Source: Pullichristensenella excrementipullorum
Lineage (GTDB): Bacteria; Bacillota; Clostridia; Christensenellales; Aristaeellaceae
Reading direction: 5' to 3'
Assembly (NCBI GenBank): GCA_018713365.1
Contig: DVOU01000039.1
Span: 1 to 64,000 of the forward strand
DNA length: 64,000 nucleotides
How positions within the stretch are numbered: position 1 is the stretch's first letter; every line of letters starts with the position of its first letter. The notes below the pieces were generated by a model that was given only the letters and a program-made list of their open reading frames with translations, searched no databases and was not told the origin of the DNA. Both the position numbers and the translations under genes were made by a program. Positions 40,821 to 50,443 of this stretch are shown in pieces.

Positions 40821-41278
40821 AAAAACCACTCCTTTGCCGCCCAGTAGACGAGGCCGACGACGATGGAGGCGCTGATGCCATAGGTCAGCACCGGGCCGGC
40901 GATCTGAAACAGCCTTGCGCCCAGCCCCAGCACCATGCCCTCGCGGCGGAACTCGATGGCCGGGGCAGCCACGGAATTGGCAAAGCCGGTGATGGGCACC
41001 ACCGAGCCCGCGCCGGCGTATTTGCCGATGCGGTCGTAGACGCCGAGGCCGGTGAGCGTGGTGCCGAGAAAGATGAGCGCGCAGCTGGTGAACATCGGCG
41101 CGGTCAGTTCGCCCAGTTCCAGCGTCCGCGCCAGCAGGGTCAGCGCCTGTCCGATGGCGCAGATCAGCCCGCCCACCCAGAAGGCGCGCAGGCAGCCGCG
41201 CAGATGGCGGGAGCCGGGCGTCACTTCCTCGACCAGTTGGGCATAGCGCGCCTCTTTGGGCGTTTTTTCGCGATTCAT
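40817..41278 (-). CDS. spoVAC: Stage V sporulation protein AC
   Basis: A 153-residue membrane protein with about four hydrophobic segments, typical of SpoVAC (FWVGGLICAIGQALTLL, YAGAGSVVPITGFANSVAAPA in part). It is a probable mechanosensitive channel part of the DPA transporter of spores. ATG 41278 follows AGGGAGGAACG. It is first of the three-gene spoVAC-AD-AE operon, whose overlapping start and stop codons imply coupled translation. No sigma-G type promoter could be assigned with confidence. Confidence 0.93.
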   Translation of the reverse strand: MNREKTPKEARYAQLVEEVTPGSRHLRGCLRAFWVGGLICAIGQALTLLARTLELGELTAPMFTSCALIFLGTTLTGLGVYDRIGKYAGAGSVVPITGFANSVAAPAIEFRREGMVLGLGARLFQIAGPVLTYGISASIVVGLVYWAAKEWFL

Positions 41279-41395
41279 GGCCGTTCCTCCCTTGCGCGCT
41301 GACCGGCGTCGGCGCGGCGGGCGCACAGGCGCGTCTCGCGGTCGCCGGGGCGGCGCTGATATTCGAGGGCGTAGCTGGGCACGCTTTGTCTTGGC

Positions 41396-41560
41396 TCAGC
41401 CATGCGACCGCCCCGCCTGCATGTACACGAACGTCGCGCCATCGTAGCGCGGCTGGGGCTCCTTGCGCAGCGCGGCCGTCAGCATCAGCGCCAGCACGGC
41501 CAGCGCCCAGATGAGCAGCAGCCAGCGGCCAAAGCGCGCGCGCCTGTCGCTTCTTTGCAT
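41396..41560 (-). CDS. Small single-pass membrane protein, hypothetical
   Basis: A 54-residue ORF with a basic N-terminus (QRSDRRARFGRW), one transmembrane helix (LLLIWALAVLALML) and a short C-terminal tail. GGAGGG lies six bases before ATG 41560. It lies about 120 bases upstream of spoVAC in the same direction, so it may belong to the sporulation operon, but no family is recognised. The longer frame upstream is a translated repeat and is not convincing. Confidence 0.5.
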   Translation of the reverse strand: MQRSDRRARFGRWLLLIWALAVLALMLTAALRKEPQPRYDGATFVYMQAGRSHG

Positions 41561-41592
41561 ATCCATCCCTCCGCGCATAGTGTTTGCAGGGC

Positions 41593-41690
41593 GGGCGGCT
41601 TTATGCGCGGGCGCGAAAAATAACGCGGAAAATCTGGCGCACTTCGGTATCACCCGTAGGGCGGCTTTATGCGCGGGCGCGAAAAATAAC
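41593..41690. repeat. Pair of 32-base direct repeats
   Basis: Two identical 32-base copies, each starting GGGCGGCTTTATGCGCGG and ending AAAAATAAC, at 41593-41624 and 41659-41690 (66-base period) in the gap between the DUF47 terminator and the small membrane gene. Confidence 0.9.
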
Positions 41691-41702
41691 CGCGCGGCAT
41701 AC

Positions 41703-41732
41703 AAAAACCGGCAGGGCGCGTGGCCCTGCCGG
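41703..41732 (-). terminator. Terminator of the pit-DUF47 operon
   Basis: On the minus strand, CCGGCAGGGC pairs perfectly with GCCCTGCCGG around a five-base loop, followed by five T (41703-41707). Confidence 0.92.
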
Positions 41733-41747
41733 CTTTGGGGGTAAAAA

Positions 41748-42404
41748 TCAGGTATTTTTCATCACGACTTCTTCGACCGCGTCCGCGACCTTTTCGCAGG
41801 CGTCGGAGCAGTCCTCGAGGCTGCTGTAAATGTCGCGCCAGGCGATCATCTCGAAGGGGTCGGAGCAGGTGAGCTTGAGGTTGCGCATGGCCTCCAGATA
41901 GAGGCGGTCGCCCTCCTCTTCCAGCGTGTTGATGACGATGATGCTCTGCAGGAGCTTGTCGGACTTTTTGTAGTTCTCGAACTCCGCCATCAGCTTTTGC
42001 AGTTCCTCGCACTGCTTGACGATCAGCGCCACCATGGGCTGCACGTCGGGGCGGCACTTCTGGATGTCGTTCATGTAGAGGCTGAGTACCACTTCCTCGA
42101 TGAGATCGACGATCTCATCAAGCACATGGGAGATATTGACGATGTCCTCGCGGTCGATGGGCGGCAAAAACTCGCGCAGGAGCTGGCTCATCATGTCGTG
42201 CTTTTTCAGGTCTGCGGCGTGTTCGATCTCGTGGATCACGTCGGCCTCCTGACGCAGGTTCCTGGGCTGGTAATCGCTGAACATGTTGTTCAGCGCCGTC
42301 GAAGCCTGACATGCGCAGTCGATCATCTCGCAGAAGAACGCGAAATAGCTGTAACTGGTCTTCTTCTGTTTCTTCTCTTTCTTCTTGTTGCCCAAAATGT
42401 CCAA
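41748..42404 (-). CDS. DUF47 (PhoU-like) phosphate transport accessory protein
   Basis: A 218-residue all-helical protein of the DUF47/PhoU-like family. Motifs are EIEHAADLKKHDM, PIDREDIVNISHVLDEIVD and EEEGDRLYLEAMR, the E/DxxxD metal-binding helices of this family. Such proteins are encoded with Pit transporters and are thought to control phosphate uptake from the cytoplasmic side. The gene begins nine bases after the pit stop and is closed by a perfect terminator. Confidence 0.9.
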   Translation of the reverse strand: MDILGNKKKEKKQKKTSYSYFAFFCEMIDCACQASTALNNMFSDYQPRNLRQEADVIHEIEHAADLKKHDMMSQLLREFLPPIDREDIVNISHVLDEIVDLIEEVVLSLYMNDIQKCRPDVQPMVALIVKQCEELQKLMAEFENYKKSDKLLQSIIVINTLEEEGDRLYLEAMRNLKLTCSDPFEMIAWRDIYSSLEDCSDACEKVADAVEEVVMKNT

Positions 42405-42413
42405 CTCCTTTGA

Positions 42414-43478
42414 TCAAAAGATCGCCATGAACAATTTTGCCATCAGGTAGCCGACCAAGCCGCAGCCGGGGAAGGTCAACACCCATGTGAGGACCATTTC
42501 GCGCACCACGCTCCAGTTGACGCTCTTGATGCGCCGCGCCGCGCCCACGCCCATGATGGCCGTGGTCTTGGTGTGCGTGGTGGAGACCGGGATGCCGGTC
42601 ACCGAGGAGAGCAGCAGGCAGCCCGCCGCGGCCAGATCCGCGGAAAAGCCCTGATGCACATCGAGCTTGACCATGTCCATGCCGACGGACTTGATGATGC
42701 GCAGGCCGCCGATGGACGTGCCAAGGCCCATGACGATGGCGCACAGCGCCATCAGCCAGATGGGTATCTCCACCGTGCCCATCTCCGCGTGGCCGCTGGA
42801 GAGCGCCATGCCGAGGAGGAACACGCCGATGAACTTCTGACCATCCTGCGCGCCGTGCATGAAAGCCATGGCCGCTGCGCCGCCGATCTGCGCCGCACGG
42901 AAACCCTTGTTGGCCTTGCGCCGCTCGGCGTGTTTGAAGAGGAAGGCGACGATCCTGGCGACGATGAAGCCCAGCACGAAGCCCAGCAGCGTAGAAAGCA
43001 CCAGGCCGTAGACGACCTTCAGCCACTCCGCGCCGTTGATGCCGGACATGCCGTTGTGCAGGGCGATGGCCGCGCCGGACAGGCCGGCGATGAGCGCGTG
43101 GCTCTCGCTGGTGGGGATGCCGAACTTCCACGCCGCCGTGGCCCAGGTGACGATGGCCACCATCGCCGCGCACAGGGCCACGAGCGCCTCGTGGGCGTTG
43201 CCGCTGAAGTCCACCATGTTGTAGATGGTCTCCGCGACTTTTTTGTTGATGAGCGTCATGACGAGAACGCCGAGGAAATTGAAGATGGCCGCCATGATGA
43301 TCGCCGGGCGCGGACGCATGGCGCGCGTGGAAACGCAGGTGGCAATGGCGTTTGGCGCGTCGGTCCAGCCGTTGACGAGGATGACGGCCAGGGTGAGGAT
43401 GCTGGTGAGGATGAGGGCCGGGTATTGCCCCATCATGGAAAAGTAGCTGGAAATGTCAAGAAAACTGGAACTGGGCAT
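42414..43478 (-). CDS. pit: Inorganic phosphate transporter, PiT family
   Basis: A 354-residue polytopic membrane protein with about ten hydrophobic segments and the two PiT signatures: NGWTDAPNAIATCVSTRAM (~36-54, in part) and GAQDGQKFIGVFLLGM near the middle, plus PVSTTHTKTTAIMGVG in the C-terminal repeat. It imports metal-phosphate using the ion gradient. It is the first gene of an operon with the DUF47 partner. A TATAAT at 43546-43551 (minus) may be its -10 box; no clear -35 is seen. Confidence 0.93.
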   Translation of the reverse strand: MPSSSFLDISSYFSMMGQYPALILTSILTLAVILVNGWTDAPNAIATCVSTRAMRPRPAIIMAAIFNFLGVLVMTLINKKVAETIYNMVDFSGNAHEALVALCAAMVAIVTWATAAWKFGIPTSESHALIAGLSGAAIALHNGMSGINGAEWLKVVYGLVLSTLLGFVLGFIVARIVAFLFKHAERRKANKGFRAAQIGGAAAMAFMHGAQDGQKFIGVFLLGMALSSGHAEMGTVEIPIWLMALCAIVMGLGTSIGGLRIIKSVGMDMVKLDVHQGFSADLAAAGCLLLSSVTGIPVSTTHTKTTAIMGVGAARRIKSVNWSVVREMVLTWVLTFPGCGLVGYLMAKLFMAIF

Positions 43479-43664
43479 AGGCGGGATAACGCTCCCTTCT
43501 GTCAGACAGCCTTCATTGGTTTACATGCTCCATACACTTATCTATATTATAGCATGTTCGCGCTCCCTGCTACGTGTATTATCACAAATTTTTGCAAGCG
43601 TTTTGTTAAGATGCAGTGTGAGTTTTATCAAACATGGCCTTTTGACGGCAAAACAGGCAAACAA

Positions 43665-43693
43665 ATGGCCCCGCAGACGCGCCGCGGAGCCAT
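43665..43693 (-). terminator. Probable terminator after the HAD gene
   Basis: On the minus strand, ATGGCTCCGC pairs with GCGGGGCCAT (one mismatch), followed by a T-rich stretch broken by Gs. Confidence 0.5.
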
Positions 43694-43718
43694 GTTGCAC
43701 AAACAATATATGCTATCT

Positions 43719-44438
43719 TTATACATCCCGCGCCAGCAGGGCGCGCACGTGGGCGAGCAGATCGGCAAAGCCGCCATGCGGCCAGCGGGAGATGTCCTCG
43801 TCCTTTGCATTGATGAGGCAGTCGGTGAGCAAAAACACGCGCATGCCCACCGTCTCAGCCACCATGTCCTCCCCCACGTCGTTGCCGACCATCAGGCATT
43901 CTTCGCCGCGCACATCAAGGGCGCGCAGCACGTCCTCATAGTAGGCGGGGTCGGGCTTGCTGTGGGTGGAGTTTTCGTAGGTGGTAATGTATGCAAACAT
44001 CTCCGGCTCCAGCCCCGCCCAGCGCACGCGGCTGTGCGTGGCCACGCGGGGAAAGATGGGGTTGGTGGCCAGCGCCACGCGCAGCCCCATGGCGCGCACG
44101 GCCTCCACCGCCGCGCGGGCGGCCTCGTTGCGGCCGCAGACCTTGGCCGTCTGCTGAAAATCCGTGCGGTAGAAATCGTCGAAAACGGGGCGGTCGCGCA
44201 GCCGTTCCTCGCCATAGCGATCGGCGAAGACCTGCCAGAAGGCTTCTTCGTTGGTGCGCGAGCCGTCGTTTTTCACCATGGCCGCCGTGCCCGCCCAGAC
44301 GGTATCGACGAGCGCCTTGGGCTCATAGCCGAGCGGAGCGACGCGCCCTGCGAGGCGGTGGAAATAGTCGCGGACGAATACATCCTGATCCATGGGCAGG
44401 AGGGTGCCGTCCAGATCAAAAAGCACTGTGGTGAGCAT
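43719..44438 (-). CDS. HAD-superfamily hydrolase
   Basis: A 239-residue HAD phosphatase. Motif I is LFDLDGTLLPMDQ (Asp ~9 nucleophile), motif II ALATNPIF, motif III KPDPAYYEDVL and motif IV CLMVGNDVGEDM. The cap type and residues resemble phosphoglycolate- or nucleotide-type HADs, but the substrate cannot be read from sequence. It follows the GGDEF gene by 21 bases in the same direction. Confidence 0.85.
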   Translation of the reverse strand: MLTTVLFDLDGTLLPMDQDVFVRDYFHRLAGRVAPLGYEPKALVDTVWAGTAAMVKNDGSRTNEEAFWQVFADRYGEERLRDRPVFDDFYRTDFQQTAKVCGRNEAARAAVEAVRAMGLRVALATNPIFPRVATHSRVRWAGLEPEMFAYITTYENSTHSKPDPAYYEDVLRALDVRGEECLMVGNDVGEDMVAETVGMRVFLLTDCLINAKDEDISRWPHGGFADLLAHVRALLARDV

Positions 44439-44459
44439 AGATACCTCTTGTGTCGTTTT

Positions 44460-45581
44460 TCAGCGCGCTTCGCAGGCGGCGCAGCCGCCCTTGCCCTCGC
44501 GCTTGGCGCTGTACAGGGCGCGGTCCGCCTCGCGGTAGACGCGCTCGTAGGAAAGGCCCGGAGCGACGACGCGGCAGAGGCCGACGCTGCACCGCGCCCC
44601 GACCGCGCTCCCCTGCCAGCAAATATCGCCGAGCAGGCGCGTGAAGCGGCGGCAGCGCTCCTCCAGCAGGTCCGGCGAGGCGGTGTAGAGCATGAGGGCG
44701 AACTCGTCGCCGCCGATGCGTCCGATCTCCGCGGCGGTGGGAAAGGCGCTTTGCAGCCTTTGCGCTGTCTGTTGCAGCACATAGTCGCCGCAGGGATGGC
44801 CAAGGCGGTCGTTAACGCCCTTGAAGTCATCCAGATCGACCATCATCATGGTCAGACCCTCGGCGCCGCTCGCCGCCCGCAGGCGCGTGGCCGCCTTCTT
44901 TTCGAAAGCAGTCTTGTTGAGCAGGCCGGTCAGAGGGTCCTTTTCCAGCAACGCCTGCAAGCGCGCGTTGATCTGGCCGATCTCGCGGCGCTGGATGAGG
45001 ACGACCGCCGCGCTGTGCGCCTTTGTCAGCGAAATGGCCAGCGCGACGATAGAGGAGAAGGTCAGGTTGAGCATCGGCCCGCTCTCCAGATAGCGCCCCG
45101 CCAGCAGGGCGAAGACCGCGTAACCGCCCACGTAGCAGGCGACGCTCAGCGGCGCGGGCATCTGGATGAAGACCGCCAGCCCCAGCATCGCCGTCATGTA
45201 GATGCTCACTTCCCCATCCGGGTCGCGCATGAGGTCGTAGGCGTTGAGGCAGATGTGCCAGAGGAAGGCAAAGGCGACGCAGACGTACTGTATGCGCAGG
45301 CGCGACACTGTCTTCGCCCCGCGCGTACAGCGGCTGACCACGAGATAGACGACCGCCGCCAGCAAAAGCGCGCAGTACATGCCGAAATAGATGCGGTTGT
45401 TGAGCGTGCCCAGCCCCGAGCGCGACATGAACAGCACGCGGGCGATGTTGTACGCCTCCATGCCGAAGATCATCGCTGCGATGACCAGCAGGGAGAGGCG
45501 GTTTTTTTGCAGGGTATCCTGCCGGAAGGCGGGCAGTATCTCCGGCGGGATGCGCAAAAAGTCCCTGATCTTGCCACGCAT
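44460..45581 (-). CDS. Membrane-bound diguanylate cyclase (GGDEF)
   Basis: A 373-residue protein. Residues ~20-190 hold about six transmembrane segments with no known sensory motif; a short coiled-coil leads into the GGDEF domain (~205-365). The active site IGGDEFALM is intact, and MMVDLDDFKGVNDRLGHPCGD gives the metal and substrate residues (shown in part). An RxxD inhibitory site is not evident before GGDEF. It would make c-di-GMP in response to a membrane signal. ATG 45581 has an AAGGAAAG-type site. Confidence 0.9.
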   Translation of the reverse strand: MRGKIRDFLRIPPEILPAFRQDTLQKNRLSLLVIAAMIFGMEAYNIARVLFMSRSGLGTLNNRIYFGMYCALLLAAVVYLVVSRCTRGAKTVSRLRIQYVCVAFAFLWHICLNAYDLMRDPDGEVSIYMTAMLGLAVFIQMPAPLSVACYVGGYAVFALLAGRYLESGPMLNLTFSSIVALAISLTKAHSAAVVLIQRREIGQINARLQALLEKDPLTGLLNKTAFEKKAATRLRAASGAEGLTMMMVDLDDFKGVNDRLGHPCGDYVLQQTAQRLQSAFPTAAEIGRIGGDEFALMLYTASPDLLEERCRRFTRLLGDICWQGSAVGARCSVGLCRVVAPGLSYERVYREADRALYSAKREGKGGCAACEAR

Positions 45582-45976
45582 GGTCGTTTTCCTTTCCTTT
45601 CACGCTCGGGCGGTCCGCGCCGCAACAGGCGTGCATTTCATTATACAGGAAAAACGGCGGTTTGAAAAGGGGGATGGGGAAAAAGTGATGGCAAGTGTGT
45701 ACGGGCGTTAAGCACAGGAAACACGGAACCGGGCAGGAGCAGTCAGGGGAAGTGTTGAGATTTGCGAAGTAAATACACAGACCGTTGACAAACCACTCTC
45801 AACGGTCTGATCGGGTCTGAACGTTCAAGACCAGAGACCTTTCGTTCTCATTCTTGCAGTTTCACCGCAGGATCCGCTATAACATGTGATATATTGCAAA
45901 ACCGATCCGTCGATCCAAGCCGTGCCCGTAAACCCAAATATAAATGCCATGTTTGGCACAGCTCAGACAAGGGGCA
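45582..45976. other. 395-base intergenic region with inverted repeats
   Basis: No ORF is convincing. AGACCGTTGA (45779-45788) pairs perfectly with TCAACGGTCT (45799-45808), a hairpin with a ten-base loop and no T-run. Directly after comes an imperfect palindrome GGTCTGAACG/CGTTCAAGACC (45814-45832). GC content is lower than in the flanking genes. It lies between the end of guaA and the start of the GGDEF gene. Confidence 0.6.
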
Positions 45977-47496
<1,520 letters not shown>

Positions 47497-47512
<16 letters not shown>

Positions 47513-49122
47513 GTTTCCTCCTCCGCGCGGCGGATGGACGCGCCGATCAGGCCGATGAACAGGGGATGCGGACGGTTGGGGCGGGACTTGAACTCCGGGT
47601 GGAACTGCACGCCCACGAACCACGGGTGGCCGTTAAGTTCCACCGCCTCCACCAATTCGCGCTCCGGGTTGACGCCGGCCACGCGCAGGCCGTGGGCGGC
47701 AAAGGTCTCGATATAGGCGTTGTTGAACTCGTAGCGGTGGCGGTGGCGCTCGAAGACCTCGTCTGCGCCATAGAGCGCACGCAGGCCGCTGTCCGGCGTG
47801 AGGCGGCAGCGGTACGCGCCCAGACGCATGGTGCCGCCGGTCTGTTCAAGGCCCTTCTGTTCCTCCATGATGTCGATGACGGGATAGGGCGTATCGGGAT
47901 CGAACTCCGTGGAGGAGGCACCCTCCATGCCGCAGACGTGGCGGGCAAACTCCATCACCGCCACCTGCATGCCCAGACAGATGCCCAGATAAGGGATGTT
48001 GTGTTCACGGGCGTAGCGGGCGGCGACCATCTTGCCCTCGATGCCGCGATTGCCGAAGCCGCCGGGCACGAGGATGCCGTGTACGCCCCTGAAGACGGCC
48101 TCCACATCCACATCCGGCCCGGTAAGTTCGTCCGCCTGCACCCACTGGATGCGCACGCGGGCGCGGTGGGCGATGCCGCCGTGGCGCAGAGCCTCGGCCA
48201 CGGAGAGGTAGGCGTCGTGAAGCTGTATGTACTTGCCCACCAGCGCGATGGTCACTTCGCGCTCCGGGTGTTGGAAGCGATCGACCATGTCCTCCCAGTC
48301 GCGCAGATCGCTCGGGCGGATGGGCAGGCGCAGCGCCTCGCAGACCTTGTCGGCAAACGCTTCCCGCTCCAGCATCAGCGGCACCTGATAGAGCGAACCG
48401 GCGTCGAGATCCTGAATGATGTATTTGGCGGGGACATTGCAGAACAGCGAGAGCTTGTCGCGCATCTCCGGCGGGATGGGATAGTCGCTGCGGCAGACGA
48501 GCATGCCGGGATGGATACCCATGCCCTGCAATTCCTTGACGGAGTGCTGCGTGGGCTTGGTCTTGAGTTCCTGCGAGGTCTTCAGATACGGGATGAGGGT
48601 GACGTGGATAAACAGCGTGCGCTCCGGGGGCACTTCCCATTGGAATTGGCGGATGGCCTCGATGAAGGGCTGGCCCTCGATGTCGCCGACCGTTCCGCCG
48701 ATCTCGGTGATGACGACATCGGCCTTTTCGCCGACGCGGTAGAGCTTTTCCTTGATCTCATCGGTGATATGGGGGATGACCTGCACGGTGCCGCCGTGGT
48801 AGCCGCCTTCGCGCTCGCGCTTGAGGACGTTGAAAAAGACCTGCCCGGAGGTGACGGAGGAATAGCGGGTAAGGTCCTCATCGACGAAGCGCTCGTAGTG
48901 GCCGAGGTCGAGGTCGGTCTCGGCGCCATCCTCGGTGACGAAGACTTCGCCGTGCTGATAGGGGTTCATGGTGCCGGGGTCGATGTTGAGATAGGGGTCG
49001 AACTTCTGGATGGCCACCGTGTAGCCGCGCGCTTTCAGGAGCCGCCCCAGCGAGGCGGCGGCGATGCCTTTCCCGAGCGACGAAGTCACGCCGCCGGTCA
49101 CGAAGATATACCGAGTATCCAT
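47497..49122 (-). CDS. pyrG: CTP synthase
   Basis: A 541-residue enzyme making CTP from UTP. The synthase domain starts RYIFVTGGVTSSLGKGIAAA (P-loop, residues ~4-20) and contains YLNIDPGTMNPYQHGEVFV in part; the C-terminal amidotransferase domain has the catalytic Cys in YLGICLGMQVAVME and His in GVQFHPEF. Length is typical. ATG 49122 follows AGAGAGGGTG. A promoter lies upstream, and guaA overlaps its 3' end, an uncommon pairing. Confidence 0.97.
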
Positions 49123-49155
49123 GCGCCCACCCTCTCTGAAAAAAATAATGGAGCT

Positions 49156-49185
49156 ATGATAGCACTCGGAGCGCGCACATTTCAA
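49156..49185 (-). promoter_or_regulatory. Promoter of pyrG-guaA
   Basis: On the minus strand, TTGAAA (49180-49185), an 18-base spacer and TATCAT (49156-49161), 33 bases before the start codon. Confidence 0.6.
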
Positions 49186-49238
49186 TGTCATGGAAGTTAA
49201 ATTTCGGTTGTACCCGTGCGACGCGGCGACAGATAATG

Positions 49239-49271
49239 AAAAACGGACGGGGCGCAAGCGCGTCCCGTCCG
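49239..49271 (-). terminator. Terminator of the LRPRR-protein operon
   Basis: On the minus strand, CGGACGGGACGC pairs with GCGCCCCGTCCG (one G-U pair) around a four-base loop, followed by five T. Confidence 0.9.
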
Positions 49272-49287
49272 CAGGGTTTGCCGGTTG

Positions 49288-50430
49288 CTATGCCGCCTCG
49301 GCAAGCGACAGCGTCCATGTCAGGGTGTCGCCGCCGGCATCGACGCGCAGCGTGGTCTCCCACGCGGCATTCGCAGTGCTGGAGGCGTGGTCGAGGAAGA
49401 TGTGGGCGACGTCGCCATCGCCCGCCGCGTCGAAGGAGAGCGCGGCGCGGAAGCCCTCTTCATCGTCGCTTTCCAGCGGACGCGCGTCCAGACAGAGGAA
49501 GCGGCCGCGCACGTAGTCCTCCGCGTAAAGGTAGAGGCGGTCGCGGACGTTGAGCTGGGCATGGCCGACGGTGACAAGCTCCGCGTTTTCGCGCGTAAGA
49601 AGGGTGAACTCGCCGCCATCGTCGGTCAGTTCGCCCTCGAGGCGATGGCGCGACAGTTCCGGGCTGCCCTCGCTGTAATAGGCAAAGCGCAGGCCGTCGC
49701 CCGTGGGCGTGAGGCGGACGCCGCCCTTTAATTCCGCGAGCAGCGCGTCGGCGGCCTCGAAGGTCTCCTCGGGCAGGTGCAACTTGATCTCGCCCATATC
49801 GGCCCGGTACGCGCCCTGCGCCAGCGGCAGCACCAGTTCGCGCAGGCTGACGAAGATCGCCTCGCCTTCCGAGAGGGCGTCAAAGCGCGCTTCCAGCGCC
49901 GAATAGTCCGGGTCGTACCAGAGGACGTTGAAGAACGGAGACTGGGAGAACGACCACGAAAGAAGCTCGTTGTCCGCGCCGTCCAGCACGGTCAGCCCTT
50001 CCGGCCCGACGCAGAGCGCGTATTCCGCAGAAGCCTCGCCGCTGGCCGCGTCCAGCACCTGCAGGGAGCCGAACTCGGCGCGCGCGTCCGCGCTCATGCT
50101 GCTCCATGCGAGGATGGTCTCGACCGTAACTTGCATCGTGGCCCGCAGGGCAACGCCCTCGCCGCTCTCGGGCGTGGCGCTGGCCTGCAGGAGCATGCCA
50201 TCCTCGTATTCGCCATAGGAGATGACCAGCTGCCACGTCTGCGCGCGGCCATTGCGGTCCACGGTGAAAGCGCCCGTCCAGCGCTGCTGGGAAAGCGGCT
50301 CGCCGGTGGGCGGCGTCATCTCCGTCACCGGCCCGCCATCGCGGCGGGGGCGCAGGCCGCTCTCGGCACAGGCGGCGCCCATCAGCAGGGCAAGGGTCAA
50401 CAGGAGCGCCAGAAAACGTCGCGTGCGCAT
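49288..50430 (-). CDS. Exported LRPRR-motif protein, paralogue A
   Basis: A 380-residue exported protein of no family I recognise. The signal peptide (FLALLLTLALLMGAACA) is followed almost at once by SGLRPRRDG. The rest is predicted beta-rich, Asp/Glu-rich and similar in order to two adjacent paralogues: a first sandwich starting GAFTVDRNGRAQTW, a central helix pair (ALEARFDALSEGEAIFVSL, LPLAQGAYRAD), an LTPTGDGLRFAYYSEGSPE segment and a C-terminal strand set ending TLTWTLSLAE. It is the last gene of the operon, 13 bases after paralogue B. Confidence 0.75.
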   Translation of the reverse strand: MRTRRFLALLLTLALLMGAACAESGLRPRRDGGPVTEMTPPTGEPLSQQRWTGAFTVDRNGRAQTWQLVISYGEYEDGMLLQASATPESGEGVALRATMQVTVETILAWSSMSADARAEFGSLQVLDAASGEASAEYALCVGPEGLTVLDGADNELLSWSFSQSPFFNVLWYDPDYSALEARFDALSEGEAIFVSLRELVLPLAQGAYRADMGEIKLHLPEETFEAADALLAELKGGVRLTPTGDGLRFAYYSEGSPELSRHRLEGELTDDGGEFTLLTRENAELVTVGHAQLNVRDRLYLYAEDYVRGRFLCLDARPLESDDEEGFRAALSFDAAGDGDVAHIFLDHASSTANAAWETTLRVDAGGDTLTWTLSLAEAA

Positions 50431-50443
50431 TGTTCATTCCTCC

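Noticed and set aside
41593..41690. Possible CRISPR array
   Set aside because: Only two copies of the 32-base repeat exist, with one 34-base spacer and no cas genes; better described as a repeat pair.
42573..45665. A 1,030-codon plus-strand open frame
   Set aside because: It lies antisense to pit, HAD and GGDEF genes, has no domain and a His/Arg/Gly-rich shadow composition typical of high-GC DNA.
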